From the NCBI GenBank assembly GCA_026874595.1, contig CM049315.1:75220401-75284400 (forward strand): 64,000 nt of DNA. The letters are read 5' to 3'. The notes beneath the pieces were generated by a model. That model saw only the letters and a list, made by a program, of their open reading frames with translations, did no database searches and was not told the DNA's origin. Of this stretch, positions 25,201-37,500 are shown piece after piece; the first letter of the stretch is position 1; the number at the start of each line of letters is the position of its first letter. The position numbers were made by a program, and so were the translations under genes. The DNA is from Sipunculus nudus. Its lineage: Eukaryota; Annelida; Sipuncula; Golfingiida; Sipunculidae.

Positions 25201-27955
25201 GATATTGAAGTTTTTGCATGAAATTTTTTACTTTTCTGTGGGGTACTTTGGGGCCCCATAGCTGAAAGGATATGGGTAACAGAGACCTAATTTCTGGTTT
25301 CCATGGAGACTTTTCATAGGTCTCTCAGTGTGTCGAGAATGAAGATTCTAGGTCCAGTCGTTACGATTTGTGCCTTGTTAACAGATGTTCACATTTTTAA
25401 AGGTATCAAAAATAGAGAAAAAAATTCGTAAAAAATCGAAAAATACAGGTGGCGCCACCAGTTTTCAGAAACTGATGGAACATCTCATGATCAATATGTA
25501 TGCCAAATATCATGACCATCAGTCAAGTAGTTAATGAGATATTGAAGTTTTTGTATGAAATTTTTGACTTTTCTGGGGGGTACTTTGGGTCCCCATAGCT
25601 CGAAGGATATGGGTAACAGAGACCTAATTTCTGGTTTCCAAGGAGATTTTTCATTGACCTCTCAGAATGTAAAGTTACAAGATTCTAAGTCCAGCGGTTA
25701 CGATTTGTGCCAGGTTAACGGACGGACAGACGGACAGACGGACGACGGACAAAGAGTGATCGCTATAGCTCAGCTTGACTGAAAGTCAGCTGAGCTAAAA
25801 AATTAAAATAAATTTTTATAGTACATATTTAGGCCTGGACTGTGTAGCCAATTATTTGGCCCATTTCTTGTGACCAGCAATGCAACACCTGACATAAGTC
25901 AGGTTATCAAGCTGACCTGGCAGTGGAGGCGACTACTAATTAGTAATAATAATTCAGCTAATGGGCTAGGGCATAAAATGTGAACAAATGCATACGCCAT
26001 ATATGGCACTTTTCACAAAGCTTGAGAGCAATCAGGTAATACTTTGACCAACTCAGAGATCAATATTTCTTGTCAGCAGTCAACTGAATTAAAACTAAAA
26101 GTTTCTCAAAAGAACCTTGATGTATTTATTTGGCATATAATGGTCACAAATAAGTACACATGTAATAATTAAACCATTGGCAAGTTTCGACCTTTAGCGA
26201 GCATGTAATTTTTGCTACTCCAGGCGGAGAACTAATTATCGGCTTGTCAAAATGGTTATACATTCATTACTCACTTTGATGTTCAAAGGGTCATCACATC
26301 AACAAACTCATATACATGTACACAAATTTAAATTAAAAGTTACAAATATATTTAACCTCATATTCTTGTACTGGGCCTGCTTACTTCTGTGAGTATTACT
26401 GAGTATGTCTTGTCATTTTTGCCAGCATTTAATTTTTGCGAATCAAGGTTACCTAGCAGAATTCACGATACCGTAAAATCTCCACTTAAAACCGCACTTC
26501 TGATTAAAACCGCACCCAGACTTCACTGAAATTCCAGGTGAGACACCGCGAAGGGCTCAAATACTAAGAACCACCTTTTAAAACCGCACCAATTTTCGCT
26601 ACGGAATGATTTGCAAAAGACACAATCAAGCTATCATCTAGAAATGAACACACGTAGGTTGCGACTCGGCCATTCCTGTCCACTTTAAAATTCCTTGGGC
26701 ATTTTATTTAAATACATCATAACACTTTTTTTCAGGGTCACTCAAGCATGAAGTTTGGGAAGACGTAAGGGCCGGTGAACCTCTGCCTGTTTATTAGTGG
26801 TGGGAGTCGGTTCCTTTTTCATAATCGGTCATCGGTTTGAGCAAACCGACTGATGATCGATTATTAGTCGGTTCAGACAAATATATGCAGTTATCAAAGA
26901 AATATGCAATTATCTGTGAAATTCTACTTGCGTTTCTCCGGCAGGTATTCTCCTCTCGCGCATGAGTGTAACGATCCTTCCACGTATAAAAACTAATTTT
27001 AAGGATCAAATTTAACGATCTGCAACGTCGGGTTATATCTTTCATAATGGAATTACAGAGCATCTTAGAATGTTAGGCCTATAAAGGGTCTGTTTTTCTA
27101 GCACATATAGGCATATTTTATGGGCCCAGGTGCGCTTAGGGCAGATCATACCAAAAAAATTGCAGACTAGTCCAAAAAAAAAAATTCCAGCTGAAATCCA
27201 AATACTCGACCGGCCAGGTTTAAAGAGAATCTCGCAAAATTGGCATAGACCTGGAGAACAACGGAGTATTTTAACGCCTTCCCGCCCATATTTTGCAATT
27301 TACATTTCGTTAGAAAACGCTCCACTAATTCTGCAGCTCCCTACAAGTTCACAGATAATAAGTTTAATAAGTCCTCCATTCTGCATCTACTGTGTCATAC
27401 TCAGTTACATACTGAAGTTATATGGGAACACAGACTCATTATATGGACCGGGGAATGTGGTAAAAAAATGGAAGAATCATTTTTGCCTATAACATAAAGG
27501 CATTCTGGAAAGAAAACAGTCATTATTATGATGTAATCGATAGTTGGCTTTGGTAATCGAGCGCTTGAAAGTGGCAGCAAACCGACTGACTTTTGATAAA
27601 ACTTGATGATTGGCCCACCACTACTGTTTATACAGATTTTATATTCCGTGCCGTATTCTTGTTTGCTACTGATTTGTCAATATATTTTGGAAAAATCCAT
27701 TTCAAGTCACTGTATATTTAGATTCTAAAAGTAATATTTTGAAATCTCAATTTTTGATGAAAATTCCATTTTCTGGAATTACTTGGAAGATTCAAATCAT
27801 TTTCACACCGGTTACTTCCGTATTATCATCGCCACATTGTACGTTGAGGTTTAGAGACATATCGGCCGACGTCGACATCGGTCGCCGGCCTCAAATGGCC
27901 CATTAGTTTTATGTAGAGGTAATGATGATGCTTATTAGTAAGTTGGTTTTAGTTA

Positions 27956-27990
<35 letters not shown>

Positions 27991-28140
27991 CTTTCCTTGG
28001 ATTTAAATGAGATTAATGTTTTCCATGTATATTGTTACATTTTTTTGTAAATATTCTTTGTAAATATTAGTACCAAGATTTTCTTTTGTTCACATGTTTT
28101 AGTAAGATTTTATTGGGTTGGATTTAAGCGTAGAAATATT

Positions 28141-28215
<75 letters not shown>

Positions 28216-28461
28216 TATTGAGATGTTGCAGTGATGCTTTTATCATGCAGTAGTTTTGGTCAGTGTTTGTAATGGTTATTGTCATTTCTGTTAATAAATG
28301 TGTTTTTACTGTAATTTGTCATTTTTCCGATTGGGAGTTTGTGCGTGTTTGAGTTGGAGTTGAAAACATTTGCAAAATGCTTGTGGTCATACTGAATAAA
28401 AAAAGCTTCAATTCATATAAAATACTGAATGAAAATTGATATGTACATATATACATATATG

Positions 28462-28507
<46 letters not shown>

Positions 28508-31500
28508 ATAGATTATCCAATGAAACGTATAATGAGGAGGCGGCGGCCGATATGGTAGCCTAGTTCTTTCCGCGGCCGATATGGTTGACTTGACAGAGTT
28601 AATACAGGCCTGTGGGCAATTGCAGCTGGCGGTCGATAATGCGTCCCGCTGGGCACCGGCGGCCGATATGGTCCATTTGAGGCCGGCGGCCGATGTGGAA
28701 CGGGGCTGATATATCCCTATACCGTACGTTAACATCGCTCCATATCACAATTTGCTGGTGCATTTGAAAACATCGCTGGTCAACTTAACTAAATATCAAA
28801 CTAACTGAAGTTACCTTGTCGAGATACGCACGTATAGGAAACATGACTCTTGGAAACAAGGGATTTTAAGGTAAAATTAAAGTGGCCAGTCGGGGTAAGC
28901 AAGTTTTTTTCCTGAAGAAAGTTTCCGTGTGGGGAGCCGTTTTGTTAAGGCAGTGTTTGCGCAAGGCACCCTGGGACGAAATAGGTGGCTGTTCTGTTTA
29001 CCACCCACCACGTACAGCCGTTCAAAATATTCTTAGCAGAATACCGGGGCGTTTCAGCACATGGCGGCACTCAAACTTGATTTTAAAACGATCGTCTGCC
29101 ATTGTGTGACTCTTTACGATGTCAGCTTTTTATTCATTTTACGTTTTTCAACAAATAATCATTGCTAAATAATGCCGCAAATGGGTTTAAAGTAGGCTTT
29201 TATTTCAATTTTTCTTGACCATGCCCAACGAAGTGGGCCGCTGTGTGTTACAGCAGGGTTATTGTAAACGTATTATTTGGTGACAATTACCAAGATTTTA
29301 TAACAAGTTATATATCACACGAAAACTAATCAGCAATATTTAATTAAGAAATAATCGTAAATAATACATTTAGCCATGGCTCCCATGCATGCAAGACTGC
29401 TGCTAAGAACGGCCTTCGAAAGTTGCAATATTATCGCCCACTCGCCGGCCCAAAAACGATGTCTGTCAGGAAGATATTCAGGAAACCCTTCTAGTATAAA
29501 CCGCACAGTGCTTTCAGGAAATCAACCTGATTTCAAGATTTTGAATCTCTTGATTAAACCGCGGTTTTAAGTGGAGATTTTACAGTAATTACATGCTTGC
29601 AAAAATTTCCAGTTCTACAGTTATTTAGTGCTTTATTAAAATTCTTTCCTTGTTTACAGAAAGATTACAAAACTATCTAAAAATGTATTCCAAAACCATG
29701 CATAAATTTCAAATTTCATTTTTTAAAATAAAACAATTTTATTCTTAATTAAAATTTAGTATGCTCCCTTGTTTCTTGTCTAAGGCCAATGACATTTTAC
29801 ATTAGGAGTTATGTGAGAGATTGCATACATATACATGTCAGATGATGCTTTCCTCAGATCATCAGATATCATCAATGTTTCCATACAGGGACATCTGACA
29901 ATACTTCTGTGATACCTGTCTTTGTGTGACAATTTATTAGTGCATGTGTATATCCCTCAAGTTTGCACTACCGACTACAGCAGTAATATAAATCCTAATT
30001 CTGGTACACCTTTTTTATACCATTGGGGTTAAAATTCATCCCTGTCTGTGTGTGTTTGTTCACAATAAAACTCAGGCAATCCTTGACGCAATCTCATGAA
30101 ATCTCAGGACATTTCGGGAATGGGCCAATGATGAATCTGTTTGATTCTGGTGTGGATCTGTAACATGATCTAGGCTCTGGAGCAACATAAAGGAAAAATC
30201 TCAAATTTAAAGTCACAATTAATGCAAGAATAAACCTGGAAATATGGACTAAATAAATGAATGCAAACACTGAAATCTTCCTACCATAGCCCCCACTCCC
30301 ACATGGTAGAGGCTTGCATTCCTTAGAATGCAGATTTCTAGTTTAAAATGTAAACACAACTCACCTGATCCTCCAGGTCTCTGATCTCCCTCATAGTGAT
30401 TCCCGTCTCCTCCACCGTCCTGATCAACATCTCACAGTTCTGTCAGAACAATCAAACAGTTAAAATATGACCCTCATAATGCCTTTCAGCTGTGGATCTT
30501 AACTAGACTTCTTTTAACTGTCACACAACAGTCATAGATCTCTGTCTATCCAACCTGATTGTACACTTTTGAATTTTCCCACTGATCTAACTTTCTTTAA
30601 ACTTTGTGCTTAGTCACCTATCCCATAATTTTACACAAGATTGAATTTCAAAATTGTGCACCTGTTCAAAATCTACACAATAAATGGGAGTGAATATTGA
30701 ACAGAAATTATGATTAATAATGAAATATAAAAACTACCTCATGAAGAGCTGCCAGGTACTTGTAGGACTTCCTCACTGCATCATCCTTTTTGGCATCCTA
30801 AATATAAAGATAAATAATAAAATAATATTACCTGAAAATTATATTTAAAGTACATACAATATTGGAATAATAATATTAATATTTTTTTTTTTTTTTTTTT
30901 CTTCTTGACAGTGTAATGACAGTGACAATACATACATACATACGAATACAAACGACAAGGTACATTACAAAAATAAAAATGTTCTTGTGATTTGAAATGT
31001 GGGGTAAATATTTTTTCTTTATACTGTATTATTCGTTTCCTAAGTGTATGCTTTGAAAGTTTTCCACTTTTGAATATGTGTCACCATTTTACCTTTCGTC
31101 CTTGCAATATGTTCTTCAATTTTATAAATTTGTGTGACATACGTTTTATACACAGAGAATACTGGTAATTTCCCTTTACATTTACATGTATATATATAAT
31201 GTTTTAGTAACAGTAATAGAGTATCCAGTAAGCTGTCGCCCGAGGTGTTGAGTATTAATATTGTTTCTGTTAATGTATTACTTAAGTTTAAAAGTTGTTC
31301 CAGGTCTTTTAACCAGCTCTTAAATGTTACTAATAGATTATGGGTTACCTCACAGTGATAAAATATATGTAAGTAAGTTTCTTTTTCCTTTTTACAAAAA
31401 GAACAAAGTTCACTTTGGCTTATTTTCAGTTTGTAAAGAAGTGGATTAAGTGGTAAAATCCTATGTAATAATTTAAATTGAAAGATTCTTAGTTTCTCTG

Positions 31501-34500
31501 AAATAGTAATCATGGCAATATTCTTGAATGCCTTAAAGATATTTTCTTCATTTTGTAAACTTAATTCACCAATCCATTTCTTTGTTTGCTTTTCTGGTTT
31601 CACGCAGATAGATTCAATTACATTTAAGTATACATACCGTGCCGTGTTTTTCTTATTTATTATTTTGTCCACTGTATATTCTTGTGCTTCTAGACTAGGG
31701 TTATTTTTTATCTCTTTTTTCCAACAGGTTGGAATTGCGTTCACTAAACCTGCATATTTTATAAAGTTTGTACTAACTTTGTATTTGTTAATGAATTCTT
31801 TATATGTCAAAAATGCTAGATAATTGCCCGATTTTTTTGTTATGTCAGAAAGAGTGTTTATACCTGCAGTATGTAATTTCTTATAAAAAATTACTTTATC
31901 TTTAACCTTTATATGAGAGTTATACCATAATGTTTGTGACTGAATTTCGTCTGATTTAACGGACTTGTTAAAATTGTATTTGCACCAATGGTGAAGCACA
32001 TCTTTCCAGAATGGATCACATGAGTCACTAAAGCTATGTATGTCATGTTCTTTCACATTACATTTAAAAATAATTGAACCGAGGTTTTTAAATTGTACAT
32101 TAATAATCTGTCTCCATCCATCTTCTAAAGGGCCACTGAGGAACCGTTTAACCCATGAAATTTTTAAAGATTGCATGTTAGATGGAAGATGAATCATATT
32201 AAGCCCTCCTTTATTTCTTGGTGCAATAATTGTAGATCTTTTAACTTTATCTGGCCGGTTGTTCCAGATAAATTTAAATATTAATTTTTCAATCTCTTTA
32301 ATATAATTGATTGGAGGACTTGGTAGGACTAAGAATAAATAGGTTAATTGAGAGATTATAAGTGTTTTTACAATAGTTATTCTACCTGAAAGAGACATCA
32401 TTCTGTTACTCCAAGTATTAATTATAACTTTAATCTTACTGAGGATTTCTTTATAGTTGATCTCTATCATTTTTTTCCATTCTTGATGAATATAGATTCC
32501 TAAGATTTTTACAGGATTGGTACACCAATTTAAACCTAGATTTTTTATGGTATTTTGGTTTTGTGTATTAGCAGTTATTGGCATTATTATTGTTTTTTCT
32601 ATATTTACTTTGAGTCCCGATATTTGTTCAAAGTCAGAGAATACTTTTAAGGTTTCTTGTACTGACAGAGGCCCCCCTGTTAAGGTTAGAACTGTATCAT
32701 CGGCATATTGAATGATTTTATGTTCCTTCTGATTTATTGTTACTCCTCTTATGTTACGGTTGTTCCTTATTTCCGTTGCTAATGTTTCTGCTGCCAAAAT
32801 AAAGAGGTAAGGGGAAAGGGGGCAACCTTGCCTTACACCTCTGGTAACTGGAAAGAATTCTGTTGCCCAGCCTCTGTTTAATACACAACTGTGAGTGTTG
32901 TTGTACAATAAATTAATCCACTTCCTAAATTTAGTTCCAAAGTTGAGTATTTGAAGAGTGTTTTGAATATAAGGCCATTCTAATTGGTCAAAAGCTTTTT
33001 CAAAATCTACTGATAGTAAATAACCGCCTTTATTAATTTCTTTTAAATAAGAGATTATGCCAGTAATTTTAATAATATTTTCTCCAATATACCTATTTTT
33101 TATGAATCCAGTTTGATCGGAGTGTATTAAGGATGGTAAAACTAATTTAAGTTTGTTAGCTAATGTTTTTGCTACTATTTTATAGTCTGTATTAAGAAGA
33201 GACAGAGGGCGCCAGTTTTTCAAATAAAGTTGGTCTTTTCCTTTCTTAGGAATAAGGCATATAACTCCTTGACGCATAGTTATTGGAAGACAATCTGTTT
33301 CAAAGGAATAATTAATAGCATTTATAAGGTGTTCTTTTACATCCCCCCAGAATGTTTTGTAGAACTCGACTGGGAATCCATCGGGACCTGGCGATTTATT
33401 GAGAGACATTGAATCAATTGTAGATTTAAAATCTTCCTCTTTAAATTCTTCTTCACATAATTCCTTTTCATCTTCATTTAGAGTTTTAAGATATTCTGTT
33501 GAAAGAAAATTTCTATTTGAGCTATTGAGCTTTTCTCTAGCTGTATATAGTTTTTTATAAAATCGTATTTCTTCTTTTAAAATATCTTTCTGTTCTGATA
33601 TTAGTTCACCATGTTGATCTTTAAGTTTTAGTATAGATTTTTTATTGTAATTTCTTTTTTCCAAATTGAGAAAGTATTTAGATGGTTTGTCTCCCTCTGA
33701 GTACCATCTGGTTCTACATCTCACTATTGCCCCTCTGGTTTTTTCTTCTATTAATTGTCTATGTTTGTTCACTGCTTCCTCCCAATTTTCTCGGTCTTTA
33801 GTATCACCTGTTGTATTGAATAAATTTTGTAAGTTGTGAATCATCTTTTCTAAATGTTTCATTTTTTGTAATTTTAATTTTTTTTTGTATGCTGCATAAG
33901 CTATAGTTTCGCCTCTTATTTGACATTTTAAGGTGTCCTACAGTAGTGTTGGATTTGTCTCTTTATTATTAAGAAATGTTGTTTTTATACATTCTTTAAC
34001 TGTTGATATATAAGTATCATCGTTTAACAGTGAGCAGTTTAGTTTCCAAAAGCCTGGTCCATGCTTATGTTCTGATTTTATATTATTTATAGTAATTAAT
34101 AATATTAATATGTGTATTATCTCTGATGTCAGTTCATCTTGGCTGAATACAAAAGTTATCCAGCTAAACCATCCTGGCAGACAACTTATTTTCTCCAGTT
34201 CACCTGTTTTATAAGTTGTTATGGTTCTGTGTTTTAGTAAACAAAGCCCTTGTGTGTCTGTTTATCGTAAACAAGACTGTGACCAGAGGTCCAATCTTGC
34301 ATATGTGTGACAACTCAAAAATAAGGAAAGGAAACATAAGAGAAAAAACACAGAAAAGACACCAGTTGGACGCTTGGAAAATTCTGAATTTAAAAAGTTG
34401 CACATTATGGCCAATTGGTGGCATGCATGGAATTTTTTGCTTCACTGCTCACACCCGGTGTAAGCTTATTTCCATTCATGTACAGGAATAAGCAAACAAT

Positions 34501-37500
34501 TTTAGAATAAGCTATTTGCATATACCACAATATATGAAGGAGAAAACACACAACCCTAGCCTGTTCCCCAGGCTCACAGAGAGAGACCAGGCACCCTGCA
34601 AGCACAAGGATTAATGCATGTGGGGTTCCCAGCTGGTGTGCTGTCAGTCAAAACAAAATGTAACAATAGTGGTCTTCACTGGGCTGGCATACATTTTGTT
34701 GGCAATGGAAACAAGGCTATAATAAAATAGCCTTAATGTCATAAAAGGTCAATGAAGTAGGCATATAGCGGAAGAGTAATAAGAACTATTATTTAAGTAT
34801 TGAAGTATTATTAAGAGTCGCATTGCTGCAGCCATGTTGAGTATTATACTGACCCTGAAGATAAGTTCGTCCGTGACAGTGAATGTCCTGTCAAGCTTCC
34901 CCGTAAGCTGGTTGATCTCCTTTTGTATGGATCTAGTATCAACCAAAATCTGGAAAAGTTAAACACAACAAAATTGATAATTCTTGATGCATATTATATG
35001 CCAAGATGGATCTAATGGATGCCATAATACAGTGGGCTAAGACATCTACAAAGAAAGACTGCATTTGATACATCTTAAGGTAGCAGCACTGTTGAAAACC
35101 TAATTCAGAATTGGCCAAAAAGTCATTTAAAATAAATATTTTACCTTTAATTATGTATTATTTTTATCACTGTACTGTATTTGTGCTGATGGTATACGTT
35201 TTGTTATATTTTTTTATTCACTTTCATAAATATTTAAATACTTATTTTTTTTTTAAATAAAATTTTAAATAGTACACTATTTTATGCACCCAGTAAAAGC
35301 CAGCTCTTTTTAGCAGGTTAATATCAAACTGCATGACAATATCTCAAAAGTGTTTGTTTTTACTCCACAATCTGCTTTAAGAAGTAGGTCCTATGACCAT
35401 GTCATCTAAAAATAATTAGGGATCTTCCCCTATTGGTTGATCACCTATACGTGAAAGATGGAAAGTTTGGAATGGCAGGTTTGGCTGAAATTGCATCCAC
35501 AAGCTAATAATGAAATAACAAACATCTGGAGAACAGAACCACAAACAGAGGCATAACTGAAATATACCACCTAGTGTAACTTTTTTTTGAGGGGGTTTTT
35601 ATATTATTTCTAACTTTATTTCTTAAATTAAATCTCTAGAAATTATAAACAGGTATGGGCTCATCAGGAAAGAAGAGACTGACACTTTGAAAAACTGAAC
35701 CATGGCAAGCATAGTATGCATGTCGGCAGTCATAATAATTGTTAAAAAATGAAAGTCCAGGTAGTGAAGTTAAAATGATACGCCGGAGTATTCATGAGGG
35801 CCAGCAAGTAGATGTCCTGGACTGTGATTTAATTCTTGATTACTATAATTAATTAAAATGAAACTTTGAATAGCATATTTTAGTGATAAAAGGAAAATAT
35901 GAAAAAGGCAAAAACTTCTTTTCGTCAGGTAGAATTACTAAGACATGCAGGCTGGGTTAAGAGGGTACAGTTCCACAGACAATTGCACATTTCTTTATAT
36001 TTGTCTGAACCGATTAATAATCGATCATCGATCGGTTTGCCCAAACCGATGATTGATTATGAAAAAGGAACCGACTCCCACCACTAATTATAACTGCCAT
36101 GTATTCCTCAATTCATAACAGAAAGATGAGTATGACTGATGAAATAATAAATGTGTGAGGGGCCATTAGTTGTTAGTACTTTTAATTACCAGAGTGTTAA
36201 AACAGCTAAAGCATGAGAAAAGTCATAATACCTCAGATTTACTTGCCAAATCAGAACTGAAAGATTGGTATATTTGAGCATTTATTAATTCTTACCCTGT
36301 CTATATCTTCTTTCTGTTTTCTGATGTTAGTGACAATTTCCATAATTCTTCGAGTGTAAGCTGACCGGTTTACATCTTTCTTCATACGCTCATATTCAGA
36401 CACCTACAACAGTCCATAAGTTATTGAAACATTAAGGTTGTATTCCTTACAGCTGCAGAAAAATTCAAGAAAATTATAAACTAAAAGCATTCAGAAAATA
36501 TTCTATACACATAGCCTCCATAAATGGCAAATATTTCTTCACTTTGTGCAAAATATATAACTAAAAGACAGCAGACATAAATGAATATTTTTATCATAAG
36601 AATAAACATAAAATTCTGAGCCAAATATAAGAGCCTTTTCCTCTAGCTTTCCTTACCATCTGGCTAGAGTTAAGCATCAAGATCATGAAAGTGACAGACA
36701 ATCTTGTAGTTACAACAATTCTTAACTGTTCAGATCTATTACAAAAGAATAGTTGGAGCTATTATGCAAGAAGCTCATCATATGTTTCATGTTTCTTAAA
36801 TATTGAACAGGATTATCATCCACATTCTAGCCTAATATGCTACAACATTCTAATTTTTTTCTGGTTAGGTAAATACTAACTGATCAAAGCATATGTAGAG
36901 ATGATTTTGTAAACATGTGCAGTGTACTGTATTATGCATGTGCTAAGCAATATTCACATGTGCATTTAGTGGCCAGTCGCCATATTTATGAGCTGTAAAA
37001 ATGGAGTTGTTGCATATAAATCATGCTCATCTCTCTAGATATTTGGACCTCTGTATACCACAACATGAACACTGTAATATCTGTATTAGTTTGAATCCTG
37101 GATTAATTCATGCACCCTATTTTCTTGAGAAAGATATTTCTACATGGTTTGTAAAAATTACATGTAAAGATTACAGTGAAGCCCACTTATTGTCATATCG
37201 GTGGTGCATGCATAAATTATGATAATAACCAGGATGTGATATTATCCAGGCTTCAACATCGATGTACTTTTGAGTCCTAGAAGAAGCATTATGTCTCGTA
37301 TGATAATAATTAAATCGTCAATAAACAGTTAACAGGAATGTTTATGAATATTGTTATTGCACAACGGCATTTCAAATAACGTTCATGCACACCTGAAATT
37401 TATTTCCTGTGAGTTTTATGCCGCCTGCCGCAATAACTGACAAAAATCCAATTTGCCAACAGAAAGAGACGTAGCGTCTGGGTCATGAGAAAATATGTGG

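Larger units (their letters stand above)
22407..25798 (-). mobile_element. Helentron-like element, copy H5, with two tandem-repeat blocks as core
   Basis: On the minus strand it starts TTAGCTCAGCTGACTTTCAG at 25798, forms a 5' hairpin, and has a GTCCGTCGTCCGTCTGTCCG microsatellite (about 25716-25752). It ends with CAGCTGAGAG (22430-22439), the palindrome TGACCCATGGGTCA (around 22412-22425, followed by C) and CTTG before TTTT. The core is the 337 bp array followed by the 277 bp array; both carry GGTGGCGCCACC. It lies inside CCDC22 intron 15. Confidence 0.65.
26471..29585. mobile_element. TA-flanked TIR element (pogo/Tc1-like), with a hAT element nested inside
   Basis: TIRs: left CCGTAAAATCTCCACTTAAA with ACCGC following; right, on the other strand, CTGTAAAATCTCCACTTAAA with ACCGC. 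TA flanks both ends (26469-26470 and 29586-29587). Length is 3.1 kb including the 829 bp hAT insertion. No DDE transposase frame was recognised, so it is non-autonomous or decayed. It lies within CCDC22 intron 15. Confidence 0.7.

Noticed and set aside
23841-25782. Frames starting METFHRSLS and similar in the 337 bp array
   Set aside because: Repeated by the array, each ends in a different place and none is conserved as protein.
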